This document shows positions 38,097 to 44,897 of a stretch of DNA of 46,282 nt, piece by piece (within the stretch, counting starts at the first letter, position 1; the number at the start of each line of letters is the position of its first letter). The position numbers and the translations under genes are program-made. Origin of the DNA: a virus; the IMG/VR virus record IMGVR_UViG_3300012210_000010, positions 1 through 46,282 of that record; one strand, written 5' to 3'. The notes below the pieces were generated by a model. That model was given only the letters and a program-made list of their open reading frames with translations, was not told where the DNA came from and made no database searches.

Positions 38097-38702
38097 TCAG
38101 GATGACGTCTTGTGCGCCTGCTGCAAAGCCGTGATGTGCTCGGCGTCCAGCCGGGCGCCGAACCTGGACAGGAACACCGGGTTGGCCGACACCATCAACG
38201 TGTTGTTCTGCGCCTTGAAGCCGGGCTTCGGCTTCTGCGTCGGGTCGAGCTTGATCCCGGTGCCCTCGCCCGAGGCCGACCAGTTGGTGGAGCCCTCGAA
38301 TCCGAGGCCCTGGCCGAGCAGGACGCCGCCCTTGGTGTGGCTGATCTGATGCGTCGCCGACTGGCCGACCACGAACGAGTTGAAGAACTCCGGGTCGTTG
38401 GCCGCGTCGTGGGCGAGGATCGCTCGCTCGTGCACGCCGCCAGCCTGAGACTTGTCGAGGGTGCCCTGCACGCGCACGTTCGGGTTTCCCATCAGCGCGA
38501 GGATCGTGGTGTTCAGCTCGTCGTCGTCGTAGCCGAACATGTTCAGCTTCAGCCCGAGAGTCTCAGCAGCGAGCAGCGCGAGCAGGATGCCGTGCACGTC
38601 GTCCCTGCCGACGAAGAACAGGTAGTGGTCGCCGTAGCCGGGGGTGAGCTGCTGCTCGGGTGTGAAGACCCCGAATTCGGCGATGCGCGGGTCGTCCGTC
38701 AT
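38097..38702 (-). CDS. Phospholipase D-like protein with degenerate HKD motif
   Basis: A 201-residue protein from the ATG at 38702 (ATGA overlap). It has the PLD-nuclease pattern: beta-strand HYLFFVGRDD, then ISHTKGGVLLG with H122-x-K124, and GSTNWS (137-142), with an NNTLMVSANP strand later. The Asp expected after H-x-K-x4 is missing (Leu/Gly there), so catalysis may be altered. Single-motif PLD proteins of this size are usually dimeric phosphodiesterases or nucleases (Nuc/BfiI-like). Position before the terminase suggests a DNA-processing role, but the missing Asp leaves this open. Confidence 0.7.
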   Translation of the reverse strand: MTDDPRIAEFGVFTPEQQLTPGYGDHYLFFVGRDDVHGILLALLAAETLGLKLNMFGYDDDELNTTILALMGNPNVRVQGTLDKSQAGGVHERAILAHDAANDPEFFNSFVVGQSATHQISHTKGGVLLGQGLGFEGSTNWSASGEGTGIKLDPTQKPKPGFKAQNNTLMVSANPVFLSRFGARLDAEHITALQQAHKTSS

Positions 38703-38965
38703 GTGGCTGTGGCCTCCGTCGGCGGTTCGAACTCCTTCAGAAACGGCACCGGATTGACCGTCTGCACTCGGCGCACTGGTGTGATCACGTACTCCCAGGC
38801 GGCACCGTTGGGATTCTTGGCCAGCCAGGTGACCACCTGGCTCTCGCTGGTCATCAGCGTGACCGGCCACTCGCCCCGGTTCTGGGCCAGCCAGACCTTC
38901 CCGGCCAGCCGCTCGTTGAGGTGGCTCGCGTCGCCGCGGGAGATCTCCCCGCGCGATGTCGTCAC
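38699..38965 (-). CDS. Small hypothetical protein
   Basis: An 88-residue protein starting at GTG 38965 (GTGA overlap) and ending in a four-base overlap with the PLD-like gene. Middle part: ERLAGKVWLAQNRGEWPVTL, then NGAAWEYVITPVRR and an acidic end. No known motif. Probably part of the same translation-coupled group as the gp49-like and PLD-like genes. Confidence 0.7.
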   Translation of the reverse strand: MTTSRGEISRGDASHLNERLAGKVWLAQNRGEWPVTLMTSESQVVTWLAKNPNGAAWEYVITPVRRVQTVNPVPFLKEFEPPTEATAT

Positions 38966-39330
38966 AGGTCCGTCCCCGTGCCGCCGTCGCCGAGGTGAAC
39001 AGGCTGCATCGGATATAGCTCCTCCTCGTGTAGCTGCTGGCGCAGCAGGTATCCCTCTAGGGCCCAGACGTGCTCGCGGGCCTTGTCATAGGCAAGCTTG
39101 CGACCGATCTCCGCGTCGAAGTTGTCCACACTGGCCGAGGCGGAGTAGCCGACCACCTGGAAGCCGTTCTCCAGCGTCAGCACGCAGACCGTCAGCGACG
39201 TGCCGTCGGGGTTCCAGTACTTCGCACCGGAGATCTTCCCGTCGATGTGCTCGGGGGTGACCCGCGGCGCGGTGTGCCCGCTCGCCTCGATGTCGACGTG
39301 CAACTGCTCGTCGGTGTACTGGCCACTCAT
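38962..39330 (-). CDS. Gp49-like phage protein
   Basis: A 122-residue protein with features of the Phage_gp49_66 family: RVTPEHIDGKISGAKYWNPD, TSLTVCVLTLENGFQVVGYS, then FDAEIGRKLAYDKAREHVW and LEGYLL. This family is common in phages and prophages; the function is not settled. A GAGGAACAACC-type ribosome binding site stands before the ATG. It precedes the PLD-like and terminase genes. Confidence 0.85.
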   Translation of the reverse strand: MSGQYTDEQLHVDIEASGHTAPRVTPEHIDGKISGAKYWNPDGTSLTVCVLTLENGFQVVGYSASASVDNFDAEIGRKLAYDKAREHVWALEGYLLRQQLHEEELYPMQPVHLGDGGTGTDL

Positions 39331-39345
39331 GATGGTTGTTCCTCT

Positions 39346-39897
39346 CTACTGCCACTGTCCGTTGAAGCGCCACCAGTCGGCGGGCGTAACCAGCTCCTGC
39401 GCGCCGCCGGGGTGCGCAAGTCCGAGCTTGCCATACGCCCACGCTGCAGCGCTGGAGCACACCACGTGCGGCGGCCGGGAGACTCCGTCGTTCCAGCCCC
39501 ACCAGCGGTCGACGATCTTGGCCAGATCCTCGGCGTGCAGAGACGCGTCGAAGTCGGCGACGATTCCGCCGACCCAGTCGTAGCTCGTGCCGAGCAGGCC
39601 CTCCATCAGCTTGCAGACGGCCTGCCGCTGCGCGAGCGTCCGGGGCTGGCTGAAGTTGCCGCGTGCCGCGCGCAGCTGCGCGCGGGTGGCGAAGTAGCTG
39701 GACATGTCGACCCAGCCGACGCCGGACGGACGGCCTTCGATACCCCACCACACGCCGTTCTTGTCCTGGTGGTGGACGGTGACGACGTGGTCGACCGGAG
39801 CGCGGTGCCCGGCCAGCCACGACCCGATGATGATCGGGATGCGTCCGAACCCGACGGCGTCGACCGCCCAGACGTCCCCCGGCTGGAATGCGGTCAC
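39346..39897 (-). CDS. Permuted NlpC/P60-like (papain-fold) protein
   Basis: A 183-residue protein from GTG 39897 (GTGA overlap with the papain-like gene). The order is circularly permuted: His first (APVDHVVTVHH, H37), a possible Glu in WWGIEGRPSGV (E54), then Cys in PPHVVCSSAAAWAYGKLGL (C147). That matches YiiX/LRAT-like NlpC/P60 proteins, which hydrolyse amide or thioester bonds; phages use relatives as peptidoglycan amidases. No signal peptide or wall-binding domain. As the third hydrolase in a coupled cassette, it may help lyse the host or be carried in the virion. Confidence 0.7.
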   Translation of the reverse strand: MTAFQPGDVWAVDAVGFGRIPIIIGSWLAGHRAPVDHVVTVHHQDKNGVWWGIEGRPSGVGWVDMSSYFATRAQLRAARGNFSQPRTLAQRQAVCKLMEGLLGTSYDWVGGIVADFDASLHAEDLAKIVDRWWGWNDGVSRPPHVVCSSAAAWAYGKLGLAHPGGAQELVTPADWWRFNGQWQ

Positions 39898-40886
39898 GGA
39901 AGCATCTTCTTCAGGACAGCGATCAGGTGCTCCAGAGCCTGAATCAGCCACTTGATGACGTTGGGCTCCGGGGGCACGGGCACCGGCGGCGCGGGCGGGA
40001 CCGGCACCGGCGGCAGCGGCGGCACAGGCGTCGGGATCGGCGGGGGCGGCGTCGGCGTGGGCGCGGGAGTCGGGGCCGGGGCCGGTACCGGCGCCGGGAA
40101 CGGCTTTCCGGTGATGTCGGTGTAGTCGGCGGCGAGCTGCGCCAGATCGACACTGGCCAGAAACTCCTTCGAGCCCAGGTGCTCGGGCCAGACGACCACC
40201 CAGCACTCACTGACCTGGTGAGACCAGAACGAGTCGGTGAACGACGTCTCCTCGGCCCAGGTGATGAACTTCTCGTCGGCGCCCAACTGCGGTGCGCTGC
40301 TCGGAGGAGCGGCGCCGTACCCGCCGACCAGCACGCTGTGCCCGCCGACATCGGGCGAGCCGGGAACGTAGTCCCACGGCTGGCTGGAGTCGAACTCGGT
40401 CTCGTTGGCCGCCAGCACGTCGAAGCCGACCCACACGCCGCCGAAGATCGCGATTGCGGCCTTGACCTCGTCCGGGTTGGTGTGGTCGACCGCGGCGAAG
40501 CCGAGCGCCTTGACACCGTCAGGCCCTCCGGTCGACACCAGGTACTCGAGCAGCGTCTGGATGTCCATGCCGTTGTCGCCGCCGCCTGGGTTCTGCGTGG
40601 CGTAGACCTTCAGCACCTGGGAGAGCGGCGGGTAGACCTCGCTGCTCAGCCAGGCCGTGGTCAGCCTGCGCAGGTTCGACCAGGTGACGGCGACGCAGTC
40701 GCCGAGGCTGTCGTTGCCCAGCATCTGCCACCCGCTGAGCCTGGCGAGGTTGTCGTCGGCGGGCGGGTAGCTGAGCACGACGCCGGTCAGCGAGCGGGAC
40801 AAGTGCAGTCGCGGACGACTCGGGTCGTTGGGCAGTCGTCCGTACTTGCCGCGACGGCGCTCTCGAGTGCTGTCCGAGCGGCTCAC
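39894..40886 (-). CDS. Papain-like cysteine peptidase with proline-rich linker
   Basis: A 330-residue protein from GTG 40886 (GTGA overlap). Residues 45-230 carry a papain-like core: LGNDSLGDCVAVTWSNL (C64), VGGHSVLVGGYG (H183) and FITWAEE (W210). The N-terminal 40 residues are basic. Residues 264-309 are a proline-rich linker (bases 39960-40097), and the end is an amphipathic helix (WLIQALEHLIAVLKKML) that could bind membrane. Known relatives in actinophages are listed as putative cysteine proteases. It is probably a wall- or envelope-acting hydrolase beside the endolysin, but the substrate is not clear. Confidence 0.7.
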   Translation of the reverse strand: MSRSDSTRERRRGKYGRLPNDPSRPRLHLSRSLTGVVLSYPPADDNLARLSGWQMLGNDSLGDCVAVTWSNLRRLTTAWLSSEVYPPLSQVLKVYATQNPGGGDNGMDIQTLLEYLVSTGGPDGVKALGFAAVDHTNPDEVKAAIAIFGGVWVGFDVLAANETEFDSSQPWDYVPGSPDVGGHSVLVGGYGAAPPSSAPQLGADEKFITWAEETSFTDSFWSHQVSECWVVVWPEHLGSKEFLASVDLAQLAADYTDITGKPFPAPVPAPAPTPAPTPTPPPPIPTPVPPLPPVPVPPAPPVPVPPEPNVIKWLIQALEHLIAVLKKMLP

Positions 40887-41860
40887 TTGAACGTTCCGGT
40901 GACCGTGGTCGGGAAGGCCGGGAGCTTCACGGCCGCGCCGATGGCCGCGCCGAGGGCGGCGACCTGCGCGTCGGTGAGGCTGATCGCGGTCTTTCCGCTC
41001 ATGGCGGACACCCGGTTGTAGTAGTCCAGGCTGACCGGCTTCACCGGGCCGTACCGGGTGACGTAAGCCGGTCCGGAGTCCTTCCAGGTGGCCTGGTCGA
41101 AGTGGACGACTCCGAGGCCTTCGTACACGCCGAAGAACCCGGTGGTGCCGGTGGATCCGGGCTGCGTGGGGTCGGGGCTGACGCTGATGAGGTCCATGAA
41201 GATCTCTCCTGGAGGTACGACGGGGGGCGGCGGAGGCGGAGGCGGCGGAGGCGGAGTCACCACGGAGGTGTAGCCGAGCAGCGTCTTGAGCTGGTCGACG
41301 GTCCCTCGGTAGGCGTTGAAGTCCACGAGCAGCCCGGAGTACGGCTGACGGTCGGTGTACTGCCAGATCTCCGGGGTCGAGCCGCCGTACGGCTGCCAGC
41401 CGGAGCCGTTGTCCGAGTAGGTGACGTAACTGCTGGAGACCAGGTGCAGACCCGAGGAGCGCAGCGGCGCGAGCGCCGGGGATCCGATCTGCCCCCAGTA
41501 CCACTTCGGCAGGTAGTCCACGGTGCACAGCCCGCCATGCTGCCGGTAGCGCACGGCGAAGTCGACCGCGTCCTGGACGCTCGGGTTGCTGCTCCCCGTC
41601 GGCTCCTGGTCGATCATGATGTTGATGCCGGGGCCGGTCACGGCGAAGCAGTGGTCGGCCTGCGCCGCGCCGTACCCGGCGTGCAGGAAGTGATACCCGA
41701 AGAAGACTGCGCCGACGCGGGCGGCCTCCGCCTTGAAGTGCCCGTAGTACGGGTCCGTGTAGCCGGTTCCTTCGGACGCCTTCGCACACACCGCGACCGT
41801 GCCCGCTTCGAGAGGCATGGACTTGTTGTAGTTGGAGACGTCCGGATACCAGATCGTCAT
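40883..41860 (-). CDS. Endolysin, GH25 muramidase
   Basis: A 325-residue protein from the ATG at 41860, preceded by GAGGTGAGG and overlapping the small membrane protein's stop (ATGA). Residues 1-195 are a glycoside hydrolase 25 fold: WYPDVSNYN (D7), INIMIDQEPTG (D84, E86) and LLVDFN (D180), the expected acidic residues for cleaving MurNAc-GlcNAc bonds. A linker of 11 consecutive prolines (about residues 203-213) leads to a 110-residue C-terminal domain of unknown type (GTTGFFGVYEGLGVVHFDQ), likely the wall-binding part. No signal peptide, so release depends on a holin. Confidence 0.9.
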   Translation of the reverse strand: MTIWYPDVSNYNKSMPLEAGTVAVCAKASEGTGYTDPYYGHFKAEAARVGAVFFGYHFLHAGYGAAQADHCFAVTGPGINIMIDQEPTGSSNPSVQDAVDFAVRYRQHGGLCTVDYLPKWYWGQIGSPALAPLRSSGLHLVSSSYVTYSDNGSGWQPYGGSTPEIWQYTDRQPYSGLLVDFNAYRGTVDQLKTLLGYTSVVTPPPPPPPPPPPVVPPGEIFMDLISVSPDPTQPGSTGTTGFFGVYEGLGVVHFDQATWKDSGPAYVTRYGPVKPVSLDYYNRVSAMSGKTAISLTDAQVAALGAAIGAAVKLPAFPTTVTGTFK

Positions 41861-42027
41861 TTCGACCTCACCTCTCGCATCGTCTCCTCGTGGTGCCTGT
41901 CCAGCTTCTTCATGACCGTCTTGTGATGCCAGATCAGAGCCGGAACGGTCCACACGACGGAGGCGAGCAGATTGGACCACACGCCTCCGCCGGGCCAGGC
42001 GAAGAACGCGTTGATCGTGGCTACCAC
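41857..42027 (-). CDS. Small membrane protein next to endolysin (holin candidate)
   Basis: A 56-residue protein, below usual size cut-offs, starting at GTG 42027 seven bases after the previous stop and ending in an ATGA overlap with the endolysin. It has VATINAFFAWPGGG, one or two short hydrophobic stretches (SNLLASVVWTVPALIW) and a His/Lys/Glu tail (HHKTVMKKLDRHHEE). Proteins of this size and pattern are frequent beside actinophage endolysins. The strict coupling to the endolysin supports a holin-like or lysis-regulating role. GTG has no clear ribosome binding site. Confidence 0.65.
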   Translation of the reverse strand: MVATINAFFAWPGGGVWSNLLASVVWTVPALIWHHKTVMKKLDRHHEETMREVRSK

Positions 42028-42034
42028 CGGCGGA

Positions 42035-42316
42035 TCAGAGACCGTGGACGGCCAGCTGGGCGAGCGCGGCCTTCAGGTCGGCCTCCAGATTGGCGACCAG
42101 CGCGGTGACCGCCGACTTGACCTCGGGCTCGGCTGCGGCGACCGCCGCCTCGGCGTCGGACTTGGCCTTCGCCAGCAGGTCGTCGACCGTGCTGCGCACG
42201 TTCTGGGCCTCGGACTCCAGGTTCAGCAGGGCCGCCTCGGCCGCGCGGGCCGCCTCGCCCGTGATCTCGCTGAGCAGGTGCTTGGCCGATGCGAGGAAAC
42301 TGCCGAAGTTACCCAT
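42035..42316 (-). CDS. Ala-rich helical protein of lysis cassette
   Basis: A 93-residue protein predicted almost entirely helical: ARAAEAALLNLESEAQ, VDDLLAKAKSDAEAAVAAAE, then VTALVANLEADLKAALAQLA. No Cys or membrane helix. It resembles phasin or apolipoprotein-like amphipathic bundles. AGGAG lies upstream of the ATG. First gene after the terminator and the shared -10-like element, so it heads the leftward lysis/structural transcript. Its role is unknown; a membrane-associated lysis factor or scaffold would fit. Confidence 0.7.
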   Translation of the reverse strand: MGNFGSFLASAKHLLSEITGEAARAAEAALLNLESEAQNVRSTVDDLLAKAKSDAEAAVAAAEPEVKSAVTALVANLEADLKAALAQLAVHGL

Positions 42317-42363
42317 GATCTAGATCTCCTGACGGCTGACGACAAGGTCGATTCGGGACAAGC

Positions 42364-42382
42364 GTACTGCGGACAATGATAT
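42364..42382 (-). promoter_or_regulatory. Putative promoter/operator element, copy 3
   Basis: On the minus strand the element reads ATATCATTGTCCGCAGTAC, aligned with two other intergenic copies (44874-44892, 45386-45404). TATCAT fits the TANNNT -10 pattern, and TTGTC-NN-CAG is the shared right half. It is 47 bases upstream of the ATG at 42316. No good -35 box is seen 16-18 bases before. It could be a promoter needing an activator, or an operator. Confidence 0.45.
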
Positions 42383-42400
42383 GCCACCAGGCACGACGAA

Positions 42401-42422
42401 GGCCCGGACCGTAGTCCGGGCC
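42401..42422 (-). terminator. Strong hairpin terminator
   Basis: A perfect 9-base-pair stem (GGCCCGGAC/GTCCGGGCC) with a 4-base loop lies 17 bases beyond the stop of the gene at 42439. On the minus strand it is followed by TTCGTCG rather than a T-run, as often in high-GC phages. It separates the small-gene unit at 42.4-44.8 kb from the lysis cassette. The same stem would work on either strand. Confidence 0.65.
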
Positions 42423-42438
42423 TCGCTGGTATCCATCC

Positions 42439-42747
42439 TCACCTCAGCTGCCACCCACCGCCTGTGAGCTCCCAGCTCCTCGTGTCATCGGTCGAGCGCA
42501 AGATCGTACCAGGCGTCTCGTTGTCCACCACCCCGGACGCGATGATCACCTCGCACTGCGCTCCGGTGGCGTGCAGCACGGCCTGGTCCGCCAGAGCCGC
42601 CAGGGCATCCTTCAACCGGTAGATCTCGGCGTCCTGCTCGGCCAGCGCTGCGTTCGCCAGCTCGTAGATCCTCAGGGCGTCGGGGTTGCCCGCAACCCCG
42701 TACCGGGCCATCCGCAGCCGGGTTCGCGCGTCCACGTCAGTCGTCAT
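42439..42747 (-). CDS. Small hypothetical protein
   Basis: A 102-residue protein. The first half is helical (DALRIYELANAALAEQDAEI, then YRLKDALAALADQAVL); the second has a Cys and ends in WELTGGGWQLR. GAAGGAGTGG precedes the ATG, which overlaps the previous stop by 11 bases. It is the last gene of the small-gene unit before the terminator. No known motif recognised. Confidence 0.75.
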   Translation of the reverse strand: MTTDVDARTRLRMARYGVAGNPDALRIYELANAALAEQDAEIYRLKDALAALADQAVLHATGAQCEVIIASGVVDNETPGTILRSTDDTRSWELTGGGWQLR

Positions 42748-43225
42748 CGATGATCCACTCCTTCTGGTAGCCGGGTCGGCCGACGTAGACGGCCGCGTCC
42801 AACAGGACCGTCTTGCACGGCCACACGTCCGGCTCCCAGTCGTCGGACATGCGTCCGGCCCGGTCGCTCAGGCACACCAGGCAGCGTGACGGCATCCTGC
42901 GTGTGTCGGGGCTATGCAGCTTGAGCCGAGCCCGCTTGACTTCCAGTTCGACGAATACCCGGGCCGGGTCGTGCATCGCGGTGTGCCGCGCCGTCGGCGC
43001 CGTCATGCACAGCATGCTGCTGCCCTCGCAGTCCCACAGGTCGACGTCGTCGGCCGCGGAGACGGACCCGTAGCCGTGGCCGCTGCGCAGGCCGGTTCCC
43101 AGGCCGGTGCTCTGCTCGCCGACGGCGTAGGCGGTCCACGGCGCCGGGTCGGCTTCGGCGGACGCACGCGCGGCGGCTTCCTCTTCGTCGTACTGCGCGG
43201 TCAGGAACGCGATGATCTCGATCAC
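42737..43225 (-). CDS. DUF6221-like protein
   Basis: A 162-residue protein from GTG 43225 (GTGA overlap). The opening EIIAFLTAQYDEEEAAARAS, the HTAMHDPARVFVELEVKRA segment and the late PDVWPCKTVLLDAAVYVGRP part match the layout of DUF6221 proteins, which are common in Streptomyces genomes and their phages; function unknown. Cys clusters (SRCLVCLSD and WDCEGSSMLC) may bind metal. It belongs to a run of small coupled genes. Confidence 0.75.
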   Translation of the reverse strand: MIEIIAFLTAQYDEEEAAARASAEADPAPWTAYAVGEQSTGLGTGLRSGHGYGSVSAADDVDLWDCEGSSMLCMTAPTARHTAMHDPARVFVELEVKRARLKLHSPDTRRMPSRCLVCLSDRAGRMSDDWEPDVWPCKTVLLDAAVYVGRPGYQKEWIIDDD

Positions 43226-43470
43226 GTCGCACACCTTCCCTTGTGCCGGGTGTGCAGGACGCACCCAGGCGTCTCGACGCACGGGCCGGGCCACTCGCCG
43301 GTGTACTCGCGGCGGTCACCGGCGATCCACTGGATCACCGTGTAGCCGGTCGAGGAGTCCGGGTTGGGATGCCTGCCCCGGTGGTGCTGGTCGCTGTGCC
43401 TGTTCCTGCCGCACTGCGTGGTGTGCTCCTGACCGGCCGCCCAGTGGATCTTCCACGGGCACTGCGTCAC
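43222..43470 (-). CDS. Small Cys/His-rich protein
   Basis: An 82-residue protein from GTG 43470. Cys4, Cys20 and a His cluster (RNRHSDQHHRGRH) lie in the first half, and Cys64, Cys70, Cys80 plus His73 and His76 near the end (CVETPGCVLHTRHKGRC), so one or two zinc sites are likely. Similar small proteins in Streptomyces phages have a W-A-x-G-x-EH-x-x-QC start. Function unknown. It is coupled on both sides by GTGA overlaps. Confidence 0.7.
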   Translation of the reverse strand: MTQCPWKIHWAAGQEHTTQCGRNRHSDQHHRGRHPNPDSSTGYTVIQWIAGDRREYTGEWPGPCVETPGCVLHTRHKGRCAT

Positions 43471-43724
43471 GGCGTCACCTCTTCCCAGCCGTAGAGCTTG
43501 GCCAGCCCCGGCACGTCGGCCGCCGCGATGCCGTGGCAGGTGACGTAGATCCGCGGCACTCGCCAGCAGGCGAGGCCGCTGCCGACCGGCATCGTGGGCA
43601 GCTTGTCCTTCACGGAGTCGCGGTACTTCGTCCACGCGGACCGCTTCATGCGATGGTCCACACCGCAGCAGCAGTCCTTGATCATGATGAAGATCTCCGG
43701 GGTCTTTTCCTTGGTGTGGCTCAC
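43467..43724 (-). CDS. Small hypothetical protein with CCC motif
   Basis: An 85-residue protein from GTG 43724 (GTGA overlap). It contains MIKDCCCGVDHRMKRSAW with three adjacent Cys, later SGLACWRVPRIYVTCHGI, and a C-terminal ADVPGLAKLYGWEEV helix. The Cys and His residues could bind metal. I do not recognise the family. Part of the small coupled gene run. Confidence 0.7.
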   Translation of the reverse strand: MSHTKEKTPEIFIMIKDCCCGVDHRMKRSAWTKYRDSVKDKLPTMPVGSGLACWRVPRIYVTCHGIAAADVPGLAKLYGWEEVTP

Positions 43725-44074
43725 GACGTGCTCCTCGATCTGACAGGGCCGGAGCCCGGCCTCGGTGCGAGTTCCTCGGCCAGGGCCTTTGCCCAGTCCG
43801 GCCACGCATTGCTCGGCTGGCCGTTGATGTGGACATACAGAGCGTTGTCCCTGGGCTGGCCCAGGCTGCCGTCCTTGCGGATGACGTAGCCGACGACACG
43901 TCCGTCTGAGAGAGCCCACGACTCTCCCTGGGTGATGGTGGTGTACGACAACTGCAGCTTGACCAGCTGCAGTTTTTCGTTGCTGTACGGCCTGTCGAAC
44001 TGCGGCGTGTCTGCGGGGAGCAGCACCGTCAGCGTGGTAGTGGTGATCTCCCTCTCCACATTGATCTTCGTCAT
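43721..44074 (-). CDS. Small hypothetical protein
   Basis: A 117-residue protein with a beta-type first part (EREITTTTLTVLLPADTP, then LQLVKLQLSYTTI) and a later DGRVVGYVIRKDGSLG. The last 30 residues are Pro/Arg/Ser-rich. GGAGGCGAC precedes the ATG, which overlaps the next upstream stop by four bases (ATGA). No motif identified. Confidence 0.7.
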   Translation of the reverse strand: MTKINVEREITTTTLTVLLPADTPQFDRPYSNEKLQLVKLQLSYTTITQGESWALSDGRVVGYVIRKDGSLGQPRDNALYVHINGQPSNAWPDWAKALAEELAPRPGSGPVRSRSTS

Positions 44075-44271
44075 GTCGCCTCCACGCGCTTCACGTACTC
44101 GGGGTCATCGTGGTCCGCCATCGCGTCCCAGGCTTCCTGCTCCTCGCGCGCCTGGGCTTCGTTGGCTCCGTACACCGCGCGGTTCACCGCGTCGGCCGCC
44201 GCGTTCCACCGCGCCAGGCGACCGGCCACGGTGGATCCGGCCGCCTCGTATCCGCACCAACAGCGATCCAT
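44071..44271 (-). CDS. Small hypothetical protein
   Basis: A 66-residue acidic, Ala-rich helical protein (ARWNAAADAVNRAVYGANEA, then QAREEQEAWDAMADHDD). A Cys-rich start (DRCWCGYEA) may bind metal. The ribosome binding site before the ATG is weak. It lies two bases after the preceding gene and overlaps the following one by four. No function can be given. Confidence 0.65.
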   Translation of the reverse strand: MDRCWCGYEAAGSTVAGRLARWNAAADAVNRAVYGANEAQAREEQEAWDAMADHDDPEYVKRVEAT

Positions 44272-44273
44272 GG

Positions 44274-44840
44274 TCAGCCCCTACCCTTGCCGAGCAGCTG
44301 GCGCGCGTGGCTGTGGTTCAGCGCGTACGCCACGTAGTCCGCGCAGCCGAAGTCGGTGACCTCGTAGTACTCGTTGGGGTCGCGGACCAGGCCGAGGTAG
44401 GCGTCTTTCTCGTAGTCGTAGACCCGCCAGCACGCCTCCTCGATCATCTCCGCCTCATAGCGGGCCGCGTCGCCCGCGAGGTATGCGGCGCGGTGCGCAG
44501 CTCTGAAAGAAACCGGCCGCAGGTCTGAACCAGTGTCGGTATCCGGAGCGAGGTCAGCGCGCTGCGTGTCGGCAACGCCGGACGCGCGGCGCGCCAGGGT
44601 GGCCTTCAGCATCGCCTTCAGCTCGACCTTGACGCGCCGAGCGGTCTCGCCGCGCCACGTGGCTGCGTTGGACAGGAAGTAGCGGACGATGTCGTCCGCC
44701 TCATCGTGCCCGAACGAGTCGTTGATCGTGTTGAGCCTCAGCATCGCCTCGAGGTAAGGCACGGCGCCGAAATACGGGCTCTTCCAGTCGCGCACGATCT
44801 CACGCGCGATCTGGGAGAGCGGGCGGGTCGTGTTGGTCAT
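44274..44840 (-). CDS. Conserved phage protein of unknown function
   Basis: A 188-residue protein preceded by AAGGAAGG. The first 75 residues (LSQIAREIVRDWKSPYFGAV, then PYLEAMLRLNTINDSFGHDE and YFLSNAATWRGETARRVKVE) are a helical unit seen in many Streptomyces phages next to lysis or small genes; the second half is another helical part with EEACWRVYDYEKDAYLGL. Function is not known. It heads the small-gene unit and follows a shared regulatory element at 44874. Confidence 0.75.
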   Translation of the reverse strand: MTNTTRPLSQIAREIVRDWKSPYFGAVPYLEAMLRLNTINDSFGHDEADDIVRYFLSNAATWRGETARRVKVELKAMLKATLARRASGVADTQRADLAPDTDTGSDLRPVSFRAAHRAAYLAGDAARYEAEMIEEACWRVYDYEKDAYLGLVRDPNEYYEVTDFGCADYVAYALNHSHARQLLGKGRG

Positions 44841-44873
44841 GGGGGCCTTCCTTCTTGATCTTCCCTGAACTGT

Positions 44874-44892
44874 CTACTGATGACAAGTCTAG
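44874..44892 (-). promoter_or_regulatory. Putative promoter/operator element, copy 1
   Basis: On the minus strand this reads CTAGACTTGTCATCAGTAG. TAGACT fits TANNNT, and the TTGTCATCAG half is identical in the copy at 45386. It lies 33 bases upstream of the ATG at 44840 in the 57-base gap 44841-44897. No convincing -35 is seen. Confidence 0.5.
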
Positions 44893-44897
44893 CAGGC

